Assembly (NCBI RefSeq): GCF_002845275.2
Contig: NZ_CP088149.1
Span: forward strand, 5,018,501 to 5,082,500
DNA: 64,000 bases
Direction of reading: 5' to 3'
Origin: Pseudomonas sp. S06B 330
Lineage (GTDB): Bacteria; Pseudomonadota; Gammaproteobacteria; Pseudomonadales; Pseudomonadaceae
Shown here: positions 52,651-61,814 of the stretch, in pieces
Position numbering within the stretch: the first letter of the stretch is position 1
Layout: each line of letters begins with the position of its first letter
Made by a program: the position numbers and the translations under genes
The notes under the pieces: model-generated
Database searches by the model: none
What the model was told of the DNA's origin: nothing
The model's input: the letters and a program-made list of their open reading frames with translations, nothing else

Positions 52651-53598
52651 ATGCAAAAAAACATCACCTCCCTAGGCGCCTTGAACTGGGATGACCTGAA
52701 GTTCTTTCTTGAAGTGGCCCGTACCCGCAAGGCCAGCAGCGCGGCCAAGCGCTTGGGTGTGGACTACACCACCGTGTCGCGGCGGATCAGTTCGCTGGAG
52801 GTGGCGCTGGGCACTTTGTTGTTCGAAAAATCGCGGACCAACGGCTTTGTCCTGACCGCCGAAGGCACGCGCCTGCTCAGCTATGCCGAGTCGATTGAAA
52901 GCACCCTGCACATGGCCTGCGAGCAGGTTTCAGGGTCTGGCGTGGCGCTTTCCGGGCATGTGCGCATGGGCTGCACCGAAGGCTTTGGCAGCTTCTTCGT
53001 CACCCCACAATTAAGCCACTTCGTCGACGCCTACCCGGCCATTTCAGTGGACATCCTGCCGCTGCCGCATTTCATCAGCCTGTCCAAGCGCGAAGCCGAT
53101 ATCGTCATAGCCCTGGAGCGTCCGGAGCATGGCCCCTATGTCTGCTGCAAACTGTGCGACTATCGCCTGCGCCTGTACGCCACTCAAGAGTATCTGGACA
53201 GCCACGAGCCGATCACGCGCAGCAGCGACCTGGCCCGGCATCAGTTCATCAGTTACGTCGACGACTTGGCTTTCAGCTCAGAACTGCTGTACCTGGCCAA
53301 CCTGATTCCTGCCGCCAGCGCCAACCTGCGCAGCACCAGCGTTATCGCTCAATACGTGGCGGCGCAACAAGGTCGAGGGTTGGCGATACTGCCGTGCTTT
53401 CTGGCCGCACAAGATCCGCGTCTGGTGGCGATCCTGCCGGAGGAGGTGGAGATTACCCGGCAGTTCTGGATGTACTGCCGGGAAGATCTGCGTAAGCTGA
53501 AGCGGATTACCCTGTTGTGGGATTACATCCGTGAGGTGACTGAGCGCAACACGCCGCTGTTGATGGGCGAGTCGCGCAGCATGACATTCGCCAATTAG
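52651..53598 (+). CDS. LysR-family regulator, likely of mmsAB
   Basis: 315 aa with winged helix at about 12-70 ([40 protein letters not shown]). It is divergent from mmsA, the classical arrangement for a LysR and its target, whereas P. aeruginosa uses the AraC-type MmsR, so a regulator swap is suggested. Starts at ATG 52651, no strong ribosome site. Its stop overlaps the convergent yfiB stop by four bases. Confidence 0.88.
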   Translation: MQKNITSLGALNWDDLKFFLEVARTRKASSAAKRLGVDYTTVSRRISSLEVALGTLLFEKSRTNGFVLTAEGTRLLSYAESIESTLHMACEQVSGSGVALSGHVRMGCTEGFGSFFVTPQLSHFVDAYPAISVDILPLPHFISLSKREADIVIALERPEHGPYVCCKLCDYRLRLYATQEYLDSHEPITRSSDLARHQFISYVDDLAFSSELLYLANLIPAASANLRSTSVIAQYVAAQQGRGLAILPCFLAAQDPRLVAILPEEVEITRQFWMYCREDLRKLKRITLLWDYIREVTERNTPLLMGESRSMTFAN

Positions 53599-54095
53599 TC
53601 GGAAGCAACCACGATCGCCACCCGGCGGTTTTCCATACGCCCCTCGCGAGTGTCATTGCTGGCCACCGGTTCCCGGCTGCCCAGTCCACGGGTTTCGACG
53701 TTCTCCGGACGCATGCCGATAGAGGTCAGAACATTAGCCACACTCTTGGCCCGGCGCAGTGACAGCTGCTCGTTGTAAGCAGCCCTGCCGGAGGCATCGG
53801 TATGGCCATCAACCCGCACGCGCTGGATGTCTACCGACAATAGTGATTTGCCGATGCGCTCGACGATGCTCCGGCTCTCGCTATTGAGCGAGTCCAGGTC
53901 GCTGCCGAACAACACCTTGCTCGACAGGCCGAACTCCCAGCCTTCATCGGTCAGGCGAAAGCCTTCTTGCTTGAGCACGGCAATCTGTTCAGGCGTCAGG
54001 CCCTTGGGCGGCACACTCTGGCAACCGCTCAGCGCCAGCAATAGCAGGGCCAGGCAGACAAAGTGGGTACGCAGGTTTCGACTCAGGTGTATCAC
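53595..54095 (-). CDS. yfiB: OmpA-family outer-membrane lipoprotein YfiB
   Basis: 166 aa. Lipoprotein signal with lipobox LSGC (about residues 22-25), then a linker and a C-terminal OmpA-like peptidoglycan-binding domain (VRVDGHTDASGRAAYNEQLSLRRAKSV). YfiB sequesters the periplasmic inhibitor YfiR under envelope stress, releasing YfiN. Last gene of yfiR-yfiN-yfiB, 3 bases behind yfiN. Confidence 0.93.
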   Translation of the reverse strand: MIHLSRNLRTHFVCLALLLLALSGCQSVPPKGLTPEQIAVLKQEGFRLTDEGWEFGLSSKVLFGSDLDSLNSESRSIVERIGKSLLSVDIQRVRVDGHTDASGRAAYNEQLSLRRAKSVANVLTSIGMRPENVETRGLGSREPVASNDTREGRMENRRVAIVVASD

Positions 54096-54098
54096 GGT

Positions 54099-55370
54099 TC
54101 AGCTCCTGTTTTTTACTTGATTGGCAGAGCGTTCCGTCTCTGCCATTTGCCATTGGCCACGGGTGTTGCGCTTGGCCTGGTACATTGCCGCATCGGCGGC
54201 ATTAAGCAGCTCGGACGGCGTGCGGCCGTCATCCGGGAAGTAAGCAATGCCAACGCTCAATGAGGTGACGATGCTCTGCCCTTCGGCCAGACGTATCGGC
54301 AGGCGCATGCTGGCAATGATTTTTTCCGCAATGCGCTGGGCATCCTCCAGGCTGTGCAACGGCGCCAGCAACACGGCAAATTCGTCACCGCCCAAACGCG
54401 CCACCAGATCATTCTCGCGCAGTTGCGCACGCACTCGCGTGGCGACACTGACCAGCACTTCATCACCCGCAGCATGGCCGTGGCTGTCGTTGATTTCCTT
54501 GAAGTTGTCACTGTCGAGAAACAGCAACGCCATGTGTTCCTGGTATTTATTGGCGTTGCGCAGCGTGCGGCTGAGCCGACCTTCGAAAAAGGCCCGGTTG
54601 GGCAAGCCGGTCAGACTGTCATGACTGGCTTGGTGGGCAAGGCTTTCGTTCTCGCTCTGCAGGTGGTTCCGCCAGCTTTCCAGCTCGTCGAGCAGGGCAT
54701 TGAAGTCATTGCCCAACTCATTGAGCTCCGCAATCTGTGCTGGCGGCACCCGGCGATCGAAACTGCGTTCGCGACGTGCGGCATGAGCCACCGTGGCCAG
54801 GCTGCGCAACGGACCGACAATATCGCCAAACATGCGCCGCGACAGGTACAACGCCCCCACAGCACTGAGCACCGTACACAGCATGATGCCGGCCAGGCCA
54901 CTGAGCAGAAAGCGCACAAGGCTACCGCCCTGCCCGACCAATTCGATACGACCAACCTGCTGGCCCTGATGCAACACCGGCAGGACGATTGGCTCTTCGA
55001 GCAGACTGCGGGCCACCTGCTGCTCCATTCGGGCCAGCAAGCTGTCATCGCTGCGCTGCCAGCGGGCGAGCAACTGGTCGCCGTCGTCAAACACCTTGAC
55101 GTCAGCCACCTCTTCGGTGGAGGCAATCAGCGCCAGTGCCTCATTAGCTGCGCTGCTGTCGTTGAACACCACCGCAGCTTCAACGGTGTAATTGATCGAG
55201 CGGGCAATCAAGTGCAAGTTGTGGTTGGCATACACCCGCAGCGCCAGCACGCCGAGCACGGTAATGGCAACACCAGCCAGGCCCACTGCCAGTAAGGCCA
55301 CACTCAAGTGGCGACGACCAAGCACGGCACGCAAGGTCGGGCGCTCGCGCCCCCAGCCGAATCCGATCAT
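54099..55370 (-). CDS. yfiN: Membrane diguanylate cyclase YfiN (TpbB)
   Basis: 423 aa: TM1, a CHASE8-type periplasmic domain, TM2, HAMP and a GGDEF domain. The active-site GGDEF is intact and the product-inhibition I-site RxxD (REND) lies exactly five residues before it, so the enzyme should make c-di-GMP and be feedback-inhibited. Activity is held down by YfiR from the periplasm. ATG 55370 overlaps the yfiR stop (ATGA). Confidence 0.94.
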   Translation of the reverse strand: MIGFGWGRERPTLRAVLGRRHLSVALLAVGLAGVAITVLGVLALRVYANHNLHLIARSINYTVEAAVVFNDSSAANEALALIASTEEVADVKVFDDGDQLLARWQRSDDSLLARMEQQVARSLLEEPIVLPVLHQGQQVGRIELVGQGGSLVRFLLSGLAGIMLCTVLSAVGALYLSRRMFGDIVGPLRSLATVAHAARRERSFDRRVPPAQIAELNELGNDFNALLDELESWRNHLQSENESLAHQASHDSLTGLPNRAFFEGRLSRTLRNANKYQEHMALLFLDSDNFKEINDSHGHAAGDEVLVSVATRVRAQLRENDLVARLGGDEFAVLLAPLHSLEDAQRIAEKIIASMRLPIRLAEGQSIVTSLSVGIAYFPDDGRTPSELLNAADAAMYQAKRNTRGQWQMAETERSANQVKNRS

Positions 55371-55942
55371 GGCTGCGCAGCCCGACGCCGCGACAACTGC
55401 AGCACCGAAGGATGAATGCGTACGCCGCTACGCGCCACCGAATCAAGGTTGACGTCAAACGCCACCTGGCGGTCGCTGACCCGCAGGCAGAACACACTGC
55501 CTACCGTGCACGGGTCATCAGCTTCGCTGATGCTCAATACCGGGTGTCCGCTGATTGCGCTGAACAACTGGCTACGTTCGCTGGGGGTCAATGTACCGAG
55601 ATAAACGGCGTCGCACTCATTGCCGATGCGCGGGTCTGCGGCCAACAACCGTCGCACCAGCACGGGACGACCTGTGGTCTGCGTAGTACCTTTGACCAGG
55701 TCATCGGCATACTCGGTCGGCCCGACCAGGCACAGGCGCAGTTGCGCAGGCTCCACCGGCCAACGCGCATAACTGAGAATACCCTGTACGACTTGAGTCA
55801 CCGCCGAGGATCGTTGCTCGGCCAGGGTCGAAGTTGGCGAGGTATCGGCATGGGCCAGCGTGCCGAAAAACAACGGCAGCGCAGCCAGTAACAAGCGCCC
55901 CCGGTTTATCACACGTCCCGATGTCGGGGCGGCCACATTCAT
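55367..55942 (-). CDS. yfiR: Periplasmic repressor YfiR (DUF4154)
   Basis: 191 aa with an N-terminal export signal (RGRLLLAALPLFFGTLAHA) and a DUF4154 domain (VVQGILSYARWP...LRLCLVGPTEYADDL). Four cysteines, in RLCLVG, GNECDAV, DDPCTVG and VFCLRV, fit the two disulfides described for P. aeruginosa YfiR, which respond to redox state. It binds the periplasmic part of YfiN. First gene of the module; a 113-base gap separates it from recD. Confidence 0.92.
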   Translation of the reverse strand: MNVAAPTSGRVINRGRLLLAALPLFFGTLAHADTSPTSTLAEQRSSAVTQVVQGILSYARWPVEPAQLRLCLVGPTEYADDLVKGTTQTTGRPVLVRRLLAADPRIGNECDAVYLGTLTPSERSQLFSAISGHPVLSISEADDPCTVGSVFCLRVSDRQVAFDVNLDSVARSGVRIHPSVLQLSRRRAAQP

Positions 55943-56055
55943 GAAGGAAATCTCTTAAAACGCCGAGGAATGATGCCGCAACGATAGCACAGAGGCCGTT
56001 TTCCCAGCGAGAGAGCAAGCCCCCGCCGATCCGGGAAAAGGCCGAATCGCCGTGC

Positions 56056-58137
56056 TCATACCTGCTCCAGCATCAACCCGGAAATGCGCTTGACCTTGCG
56101 CCGCACCGCATCCTCGAAAATGCCTTGTCGCGGTTCTATCAAAGTGAAACAGCTTTTCGCCCGGGTGATACCGGTATAGATCAATTCCTTGGTCAAAACC
56201 GGGTTCAGAGCGTCAGGCAACACCAGGGCAGTATGGGTGAATTCCGAACCCTGAGATTTGTGCACAGTCATGGCGTAAACAGTTTCTACCTCATTGAGAC
56301 GGCTGGGCAACACGAAGCGTACACCACCGCGGCCATCATTCCGAGCAAAGGCCACCCGCAACACTTGCTGGCCAGGGTGCTGTTCATCGGGCAGGCGCAA
56401 GGCAATACCGATGTCGCCATTCATAAGGCCCAGCCCATAATCATTGCGGGTCATCAGTACCGGTCGGCCTTCATACCAGGGTTGCTCAACATCGATCAGA
56501 CCGGCGGCGCCAAGCACACGACCGACCCGCTGATTCAAGCCTTCGACACCCCACGGGCCTTTACGCACGGCGCACAGCAACTGGAAGGTCTCAAAACCCT
56601 GCAACACGGCCATGGCCCACGCCTCCCAGCGCGGGTCATCGGCTGGCGTGGACAGCGACGGACGTTGCCGGCCAATGACCTGCAAATAGCTGCGGTAGCC
56701 CTGCGGCCCCTCGGCTCCGCGACCAAGACCGTCGAGCAGCAGCCGGTCGAGGGCGCGATCCTGCTCACCGCGCAGGGTCAGGCCGAATACATCATCCTGG
56801 GTTTGTAGCAGCAAGGCACGGGCCTGCTCGGCATCCTGCAGATTGACCAGCCGTGCCAAACGCCCGATACCACTGGTCTCGCCGAAGCGGCGGGAGAAAC
56901 GCAACATCACCACCTGCTGCGCCAGTGGATATTGTTCGGCAGAGCCCGCCTGCAGCTCACTGCCCACCAGCGTCTCAGCACTGACCTGCTCCAGCCAGGC
57001 CTGGGTCTGAGCGCTATAACGGCCGGCCTCGGCATCCCGGCAGAGGTCACCGAGCACCGCACCCGCCTCCACCGAAGCCAACTGATCCTTGTCTCCCAGC
57101 AACACAAGGCGAGCGTGAGGCGGTAGCGCGGCGAGCAAGTTGGCCATCATCTCCAGGTCGATCATCGACGCTTCATCGACTACCAGCACATCCAGGGGCA
57201 AGGGATTACCCGCATGATGGCGAAAATGTCGCGAGCCCGGGCGGCTACCGAGCAGGCGGTGCACCGTGGAGACATCGGTGGGAATGTTGTCCCGCACCGG
57301 GGTGTCAACCGCCAGGCGTTCAACCTGCTGGCCGATGGACTCGGTAAGTCGTGCCGCCGCTTTGCCGGTGGGGGCCGCCAAGCGAATACGCAAAGGGCGC
57401 CCCGCCTCCACCGCTGGGGCCTGGAGCAAAGCCAGCAAGCGCACCACGGTGGTGGTCTTGCCGGTACCAGGACCACCGGTAATGATGCTGAAGGCCCCCC
57501 GAGTAGCCAAGGCGCAGGCAAGTTTCTGCCAGTCCACCTGACCCGGCTGGCTGCCACCGGCAAACAGCTGCGCCAAGCGCGCCGACAGGTCGCTGGGCGT
57601 CGGTTCAACTTGTTCCAGGCGTTGGCGCAGGGCGTTGTCGATCTGCCGTTCATAGCTCCAGTAACGACGCAGGTACAAACGCTGGCTGCTGAGTACCAAC
57701 GGTCGCGAGGCCTGCTCAACACTCGCACCATTGGCGACCAGACGGCTGCTGGCCAGACGTTGCAACCAGGTGTCCAACGCCAGTCGTTCAAGCAACTGTG
57801 AGGGTAACAACAGTGGGCCAGCCAGAACATCGCCCTCGGGTGGCAGCGACAAGGCAAAGTCCGGCTCGGCCAAGGTCTCACCTAAATCCAGGCACACATG
57901 CCCATGCCCCAACTGGTGGCTGGCCAAGGCTGCGGCCAATAGCACCAGCGGATCGCCGCCCGGGTCACGCTCGTCGAGAAAACCGACGAAGGCCCGGTCC
58001 AGAGCGCGCAACCAGCCACGTTCGACCCAGCGATCGAGCAAGGCCAGCAAGTCAGCACTGTTGCTCAACGGTGCAAGTGCCGCCAGATGGCCGGCATCCA
58101 AGGGTGTCGGCAACAGGTCGACGAGGGTACGGCTCAT
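56056..58137 (-). CDS. recD: Exodeoxyribonuclease V alpha subunit RecD
   Basis: 693 aa, 5'-3' helicase of the RecBCD complex. Walker A GGPGTGKTTTVVRLL mid-protein, DEASMIDLEMMANLL (Walker B with the DEAS motif), and the C-terminal MTVHKSQGSEF and YTGITRAKS helicase motifs. ATG overlaps the recB stop by four bases. No substitutions are seen in these motifs. Confidence 0.96.
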   Translation of the reverse strand: MSRTLVDLLPTPLDAGHLAALAPLSNSADLLALLDRWVERGWLRALDRAFVGFLDERDPGGDPLVLLAAALASHQLGHGHVCLDLGETLAEPDFALSLPPEGDVLAGPLLLPSQLLERLALDTWLQRLASSRLVANGASVEQASRPLVLSSQRLYLRRYWSYERQIDNALRQRLEQVEPTPSDLSARLAQLFAGGSQPGQVDWQKLACALATRGAFSIITGGPGTGKTTTVVRLLALLQAPAVEAGRPLRIRLAAPTGKAAARLTESIGQQVERLAVDTPVRDNIPTDVSTVHRLLGSRPGSRHFRHHAGNPLPLDVLVVDEASMIDLEMMANLLAALPPHARLVLLGDKDQLASVEAGAVLGDLCRDAEAGRYSAQTQAWLEQVSAETLVGSELQAGSAEQYPLAQQVVMLRFSRRFGETSGIGRLARLVNLQDAEQARALLLQTQDDVFGLTLRGEQDRALDRLLLDGLGRGAEGPQGYRSYLQVIGRQRPSLSTPADDPRWEAWAMAVLQGFETFQLLCAVRKGPWGVEGLNQRVGRVLGAAGLIDVEQPWYEGRPVLMTRNDYGLGLMNGDIGIALRLPDEQHPGQQVLRVAFARNDGRGGVRFVLPSRLNEVETVYAMTVHKSQGSEFTHTALVLPDALNPVLTKELIYTGITRAKSCFTLIEPRQGIFEDAVRRKVKRISGLMLEQV

Positions 58138-61100
58138 GGTGCATCTCCCTGGAACAGGTCGTGTTGTTGCGGAGCACTCTGGCCGCGAAACAGGTCATCG
58201 AGGCGCTCGATCAACTCCCGTGGCGGCTTGACAAAAAACACTCCGCCAGAGGCCGAATGCACACCACGCAAAAAGATGAACACAGCGCCGCCCACATGCT
58301 GGTCGTAATCGTAATCCGGCAGCCGTGCACGTAATTGACGGTGCATGGCCAACAGGTACAGCACATATTGCAGGTCGTAGCGGTGGCTGAGAATGGCCGA
58401 CTCCATGGCCAGTTCGCTGTAGGACTGATCGTCAGGACCAAGCCAGTTAGACTTGTAGTCAGCCACGTAATAGCGCCCGTCATGTTCAAAGGCAAGGTCG
58501 ATGAAACCTTTGAACATGCCGTTGAGCTGGGCCGGTTGTGCAGCAATTCGTGCTGCGCCTTGGTGGGTGTGCTCGGCCACCAGGCGATCAAGCTGAGCAA
58601 CATCGACCTTGTGGCTGGCAAACCAGAATTCCATCTCGATCTGGTACTGGCTGAGCTGGTTCAAGGCCACTGCCGGACTATCCGGTGCCAGGTCCATAGG
58701 TTGCACCAGCAACTGCTGCAGCCAGAAGCTCAGGGTGTTAATCCAGCCCGTCCAGTCACGCCGGTTGCAACGCTGGCCAACCATGCGCTTGAGCGCCTCA
58801 TCATTCGCCGTCACCTGGCCAAAACCTTCCAGCCCCGCCCATTCGAGCAGGCCGTGGAGGAACGTTCCGGGGTTGGGACCACGCGGGAAACGATGGATAT
58901 CGCCGCTGCCGGGCATCACTTCGCGCAACTGCTGCGGGTCGGGGCGCTCATCATCGAGCAACTGCTGTGCTTGCGAGCTGTCTGCCGCCAGGGTCAGCGA
59001 CTCCTCACCAATACGCAGCGCACTGTAGGAGGCGATCCACCAATTTTCCGCCGCGCGACGTTTGGGCTGTCGTGCAGGCAGAAGCTCGGCCTGATTGCGT
59101 GGTGCACTGTAGCGTTGTTCGTCAGGCTCAGGTTTGACCTGGCAGGTAATCGCCGGGCAACCGGCCTGCAGCGCCTGCAGCCAGTCACTCAACTGGCTGG
59201 AAGCTGGCAGCGGCGCCCCGCCACCGAGCAGATAGCCCAGCGCCGAACGGTGGAGCAGTGAGGTTTTGCCGGTGCCACGTTTAAGGTCGGCCACACCCAG
59301 CCAGCAGGCGTGCTGTGCGCGGGTCAAGGCAACGTAGAGCAGGCGCAGGTCTTCAGCCAGACGCTCATCGTCGGCCAAGGCGATTTGCTCGGTTTGCGGA
59401 GTCAGGGTCAGTTGGGCCTGACCTTGACTGTCGTGCCAGGCCAGCGGCAGGCGCGAGCCATCCACCGGTTTACTGGTGCAAATGAACGGCAGGAACACCA
59501 GCGGGTACTCCAAGCCCTTGGACTTGTGAATGGTGACCACCTTGACCAGTTGCTCATCACTTTCCAGCCGCAGAATCTGCTCTTCACCGGCTTGCCCGGC
59601 GCTGGCAAGGTGCTCGCCGAGGTGGCGGATCAGCGCCTGTTCTCCGTCCAGTTCGGTCGCCGCCTGCTGTAGCAGTTCGGCCAGGTGCAGCAGGTTGGTC
59701 AGCACCCGCTCGCCATCACTGCGGGCCATCAATACCTGCGGCAGATCGAAGTCGTGCAGAAGCCGACGCAGCATCGGCAATACCCCCTGGCTGCGCCAGA
59801 TCAGCCGGTACTGACGGAACTGCATGACCCAGCGTTCCCACACACGCTCGTTCTGGTTCAACTGTTCCAGGGCCGACAGCGGAAGATTCAAGGTGATACT
59901 GGCCAGCGCCGCCTTGAGCAGGCGCTCGACATCCGGCTCGGCACAGGCCTTGAGCCAGGACAGCAGGTCCTGAGCTTCCTGGGCGGCGAACACCGAGTCT
60001 TTGTCTGACAGGTACACGCTACGTACATCACGGGCGGCCAGTTCGGCGCGGATCAATTGCGCTTCGCGGCCATCACGGACAAGGATGGCGATGTCTGAAG
60101 GCATACAGCCACGCAGCCTCTGGTCTCCCTGCATAAATCCGCTGCGACCCTGTTGCCCGCCATTAAGCAGCGCGACGATCTGACTGGCGCAACTGGCTGC
60201 AAGCTGCTGACGGTAGATCGCCCCGGAGACGGGCTCATCGCTTTGCAGCTGCCACAGATGCAGGGCGCCGAGCACCTGCCCGTCGACCTGAAATCGCTCT
60301 CCGCGGCCTTTGGCCTTGACCTCGACAAAGGGCACTGGGTTGTCTTCGCCGTCGCGGAACAGAAAGGCACCGCGCCCCCGCTCACGCAGTTCAGCCTGCA
60401 TGAACACATGATTGACCGCGCCGACCATGTCCTGGCTGGAGCGGTAGTTGGTGTCCAGGCTGTGCAGGCGCCCGGCGGTAGCACGGCGGGCCCCTAGGTA
60501 AGTGAAGATATCAGCACCGCGGAAGGCGTAGATCGCCTGCTTCGGGTCACCAATCATGAACAGGCCGGTGTCGCTGAGGTTTTCCTCAATCCGGTAGATA
60601 CGCTGAAAAATCCGGTACTGAACCGGATCGGTGTCCTGGAATTCATCGATCAAGGCCACCGGGAACTGCTCACGGATCAAGCCTGCCAGACGCTCACCCG
60701 CATCGCCGTGCAAGGCGTGATCGAGACGTATGAGCATGTCATCAAAGCCCATTTCCGCACGACGGCGCTTTTCCTGTTCGAAACGTGCTCCAACCCAGGC
60801 GGCGGCGTGCTCCAACAGGCAAGCGTCGGGGGTCGGCAAGGCTTTCAATTGCTCTTGCAGGGCCTCCATCGCCTGGAGTGCCGGGTGGGTGGGTGGCTCG
60901 CCTTTCCAGGCTTCTGCCACGCCTGCGCGGGTCAATCGGGTGAAACCGGTGCCTAGGTTAAGCTCCAGCGCCTGCACGTCTTCAGCCCACGCCACCAGCT
61001 TTTCGCACCATGGTTCGAAGAAGCGCGCCTGAATGAACTTGCCATGCACCTGTTTGTTCGCTACGCCGTCTCGACAGATCTGTAACAGCTCCCCCGCCCA

Positions 61101-61814
61101 TTGCACCCAAGGTGCCTTGAGGCTGCGCAACTGTTCAGTGCGCTGTTGCAGTACAGCATCGATCAGCGCTTGCGGTTCCTCGGCGCTGTTCTCAATACGT
61201 TGACGTCCAAACAGCGAGCGCACCCTAGGCAGCAACGCATCAGGGCTGACCCAGTGACTGCGCACCCAGGCCAGGGCGTCACCGTGCATGCTGTAGCAAA
61301 AACGTCGCCAGTAATCGCGCATGACCTGGCCGAGCAACTCGCTGTGATCGGTTTCCAAGGTCTGGGTGAACAGGCTGCCGCTGTCAAATGCATGCTCACG
61401 CAACATGCGCTGACACCAGCTGTGAATGGTCGACACCGCCGCCTCATCCATCCATTGCGCAGCTATATCCAGACGGTTGGCGCAGGCTGGCCATACGTCC
61501 TGTGGATAATCGTCACGCAACTGTTGCAGCAACAGATCGGCCCCTTGCAACTCGCCACGGAAGAAACGTGCAGCTTCTGCCAGTCGCGTACGAATACGTT
61601 CGCGTAGTTCCTTGGTAGCTGCGTCGGTGAAGGTCACCACCAAAATCTGTGGCGGCAGCAATTCGCGACCGAAGCCTTGGTCGCCGCCATGCCCCAGCAC
61701 AAGGCGCAGGTACAGGGCAGAGATGGTGAAGGTCTTGCCGGTACCGGCGCTGGCTTCGATCAGTTGACTGCCGTGGAGCGGAAAAGTCAGGGCCAGGGGG
61801 GCTGTGCGACTCAT
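58134..61814 (-). CDS. recB: Exodeoxyribonuclease V beta subunit RecB
   Basis: 1226 aa, 3'-5' SF1A helicase plus nuclease. N-terminal Walker A IEASAGTGKTFTISAL near residues 18-33; LIDEFQDTDPVQY (motif II); HKSKGLEYPLVFLPF; C-terminal nuclease with GFIDLAFEHDGRYYVADYKS (the D...DYK catalytic set). Both activities look intact. Overlaps recC by four bases and recD by four, forming recC-recB-recD. Confidence 0.97.
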   Translation of the reverse strand: MSRTAPLALTFPLHGSQLIEASAGTGKTFTISALYLRLVLGHGGDQGFGRELLPPQILVVTFTDAATKELRERIRTRLAEAARFFRGELQGADLLLQQLRDDYPQDVWPACANRLDIAAQWMDEAAVSTIHSWCQRMLREHAFDSGSLFTQTLETDHSELLGQVMRDYWRRFCYSMHGDALAWVRSHWVSPDALLPRVRSLFGRQRIENSAEEPQALIDAVLQQRTEQLRSLKAPWVQWAGELLQICRDGVANKQVHGKFIQARFFEPWCEKLVAWAEDVQALELNLGTGFTRLTRAGVAEAWKGEPPTHPALQAMEALQEQLKALPTPDACLLEHAAAWVGARFEQEKRRRAEMGFDDMLIRLDHALHGDAGERLAGLIREQFPVALIDEFQDTDPVQYRIFQRIYRIEENLSDTGLFMIGDPKQAIYAFRGADIFTYLGARRATAGRLHSLDTNYRSSQDMVGAVNHVFMQAELRERGRGAFLFRDGEDNPVPFVEVKAKGRGERFQVDGQVLGALHLWQLQSDEPVSGAIYRQQLAASCASQIVALLNGGQQGRSGFMQGDQRLRGCMPSDIAILVRDGREAQLIRAELAARDVRSVYLSDKDSVFAAQEAQDLLSWLKACAEPDVERLLKAALASITLNLPLSALEQLNQNERVWERWVMQFRQYRLIWRSQGVLPMLRRLLHDFDLPQVLMARSDGERVLTNLLHLAELLQQAATELDGEQALIRHLGEHLASAGQAGEEQILRLESDEQLVKVVTIHKSKGLEYPLVFLPFICTSKPVDGSRLPLAWHDSQGQAQLTLTPQTEQIALADDERLAEDLRLLYVALTRAQHACWLGVADLKRGTGKTSLLHRSALGYLLGGGAPLPASSQLSDWLQALQAGCPAITCQVKPEPDEQRYSAPRNQAELLPARQPKRRAAENWWIASYSALRIGEESLTLAADSSQAQQLLDDERPDPQQLREVMPGSGDIHRFPRGPNPGTFLHGLLEWAGLEGFGQVTANDEALKRMVGQRCNRRDWTGWINTLSFWLQQLLVQPMDLAPDSPAVALNQLSQYQIEMEFWFASHKVDVAQLDRLVAEHTHQGAARIAAQPAQLNGMFKGFIDLAFEHDGRYYVADYKSNWLGPDDQSYSELAMESAILSHRYDLQYVLYLLAMHRQLRARLPDYDYDQHVGGAVFIFLRGVHSASGGVFFVKPPRELIERLDDLFRGQSAPQQHDLFQGDAP

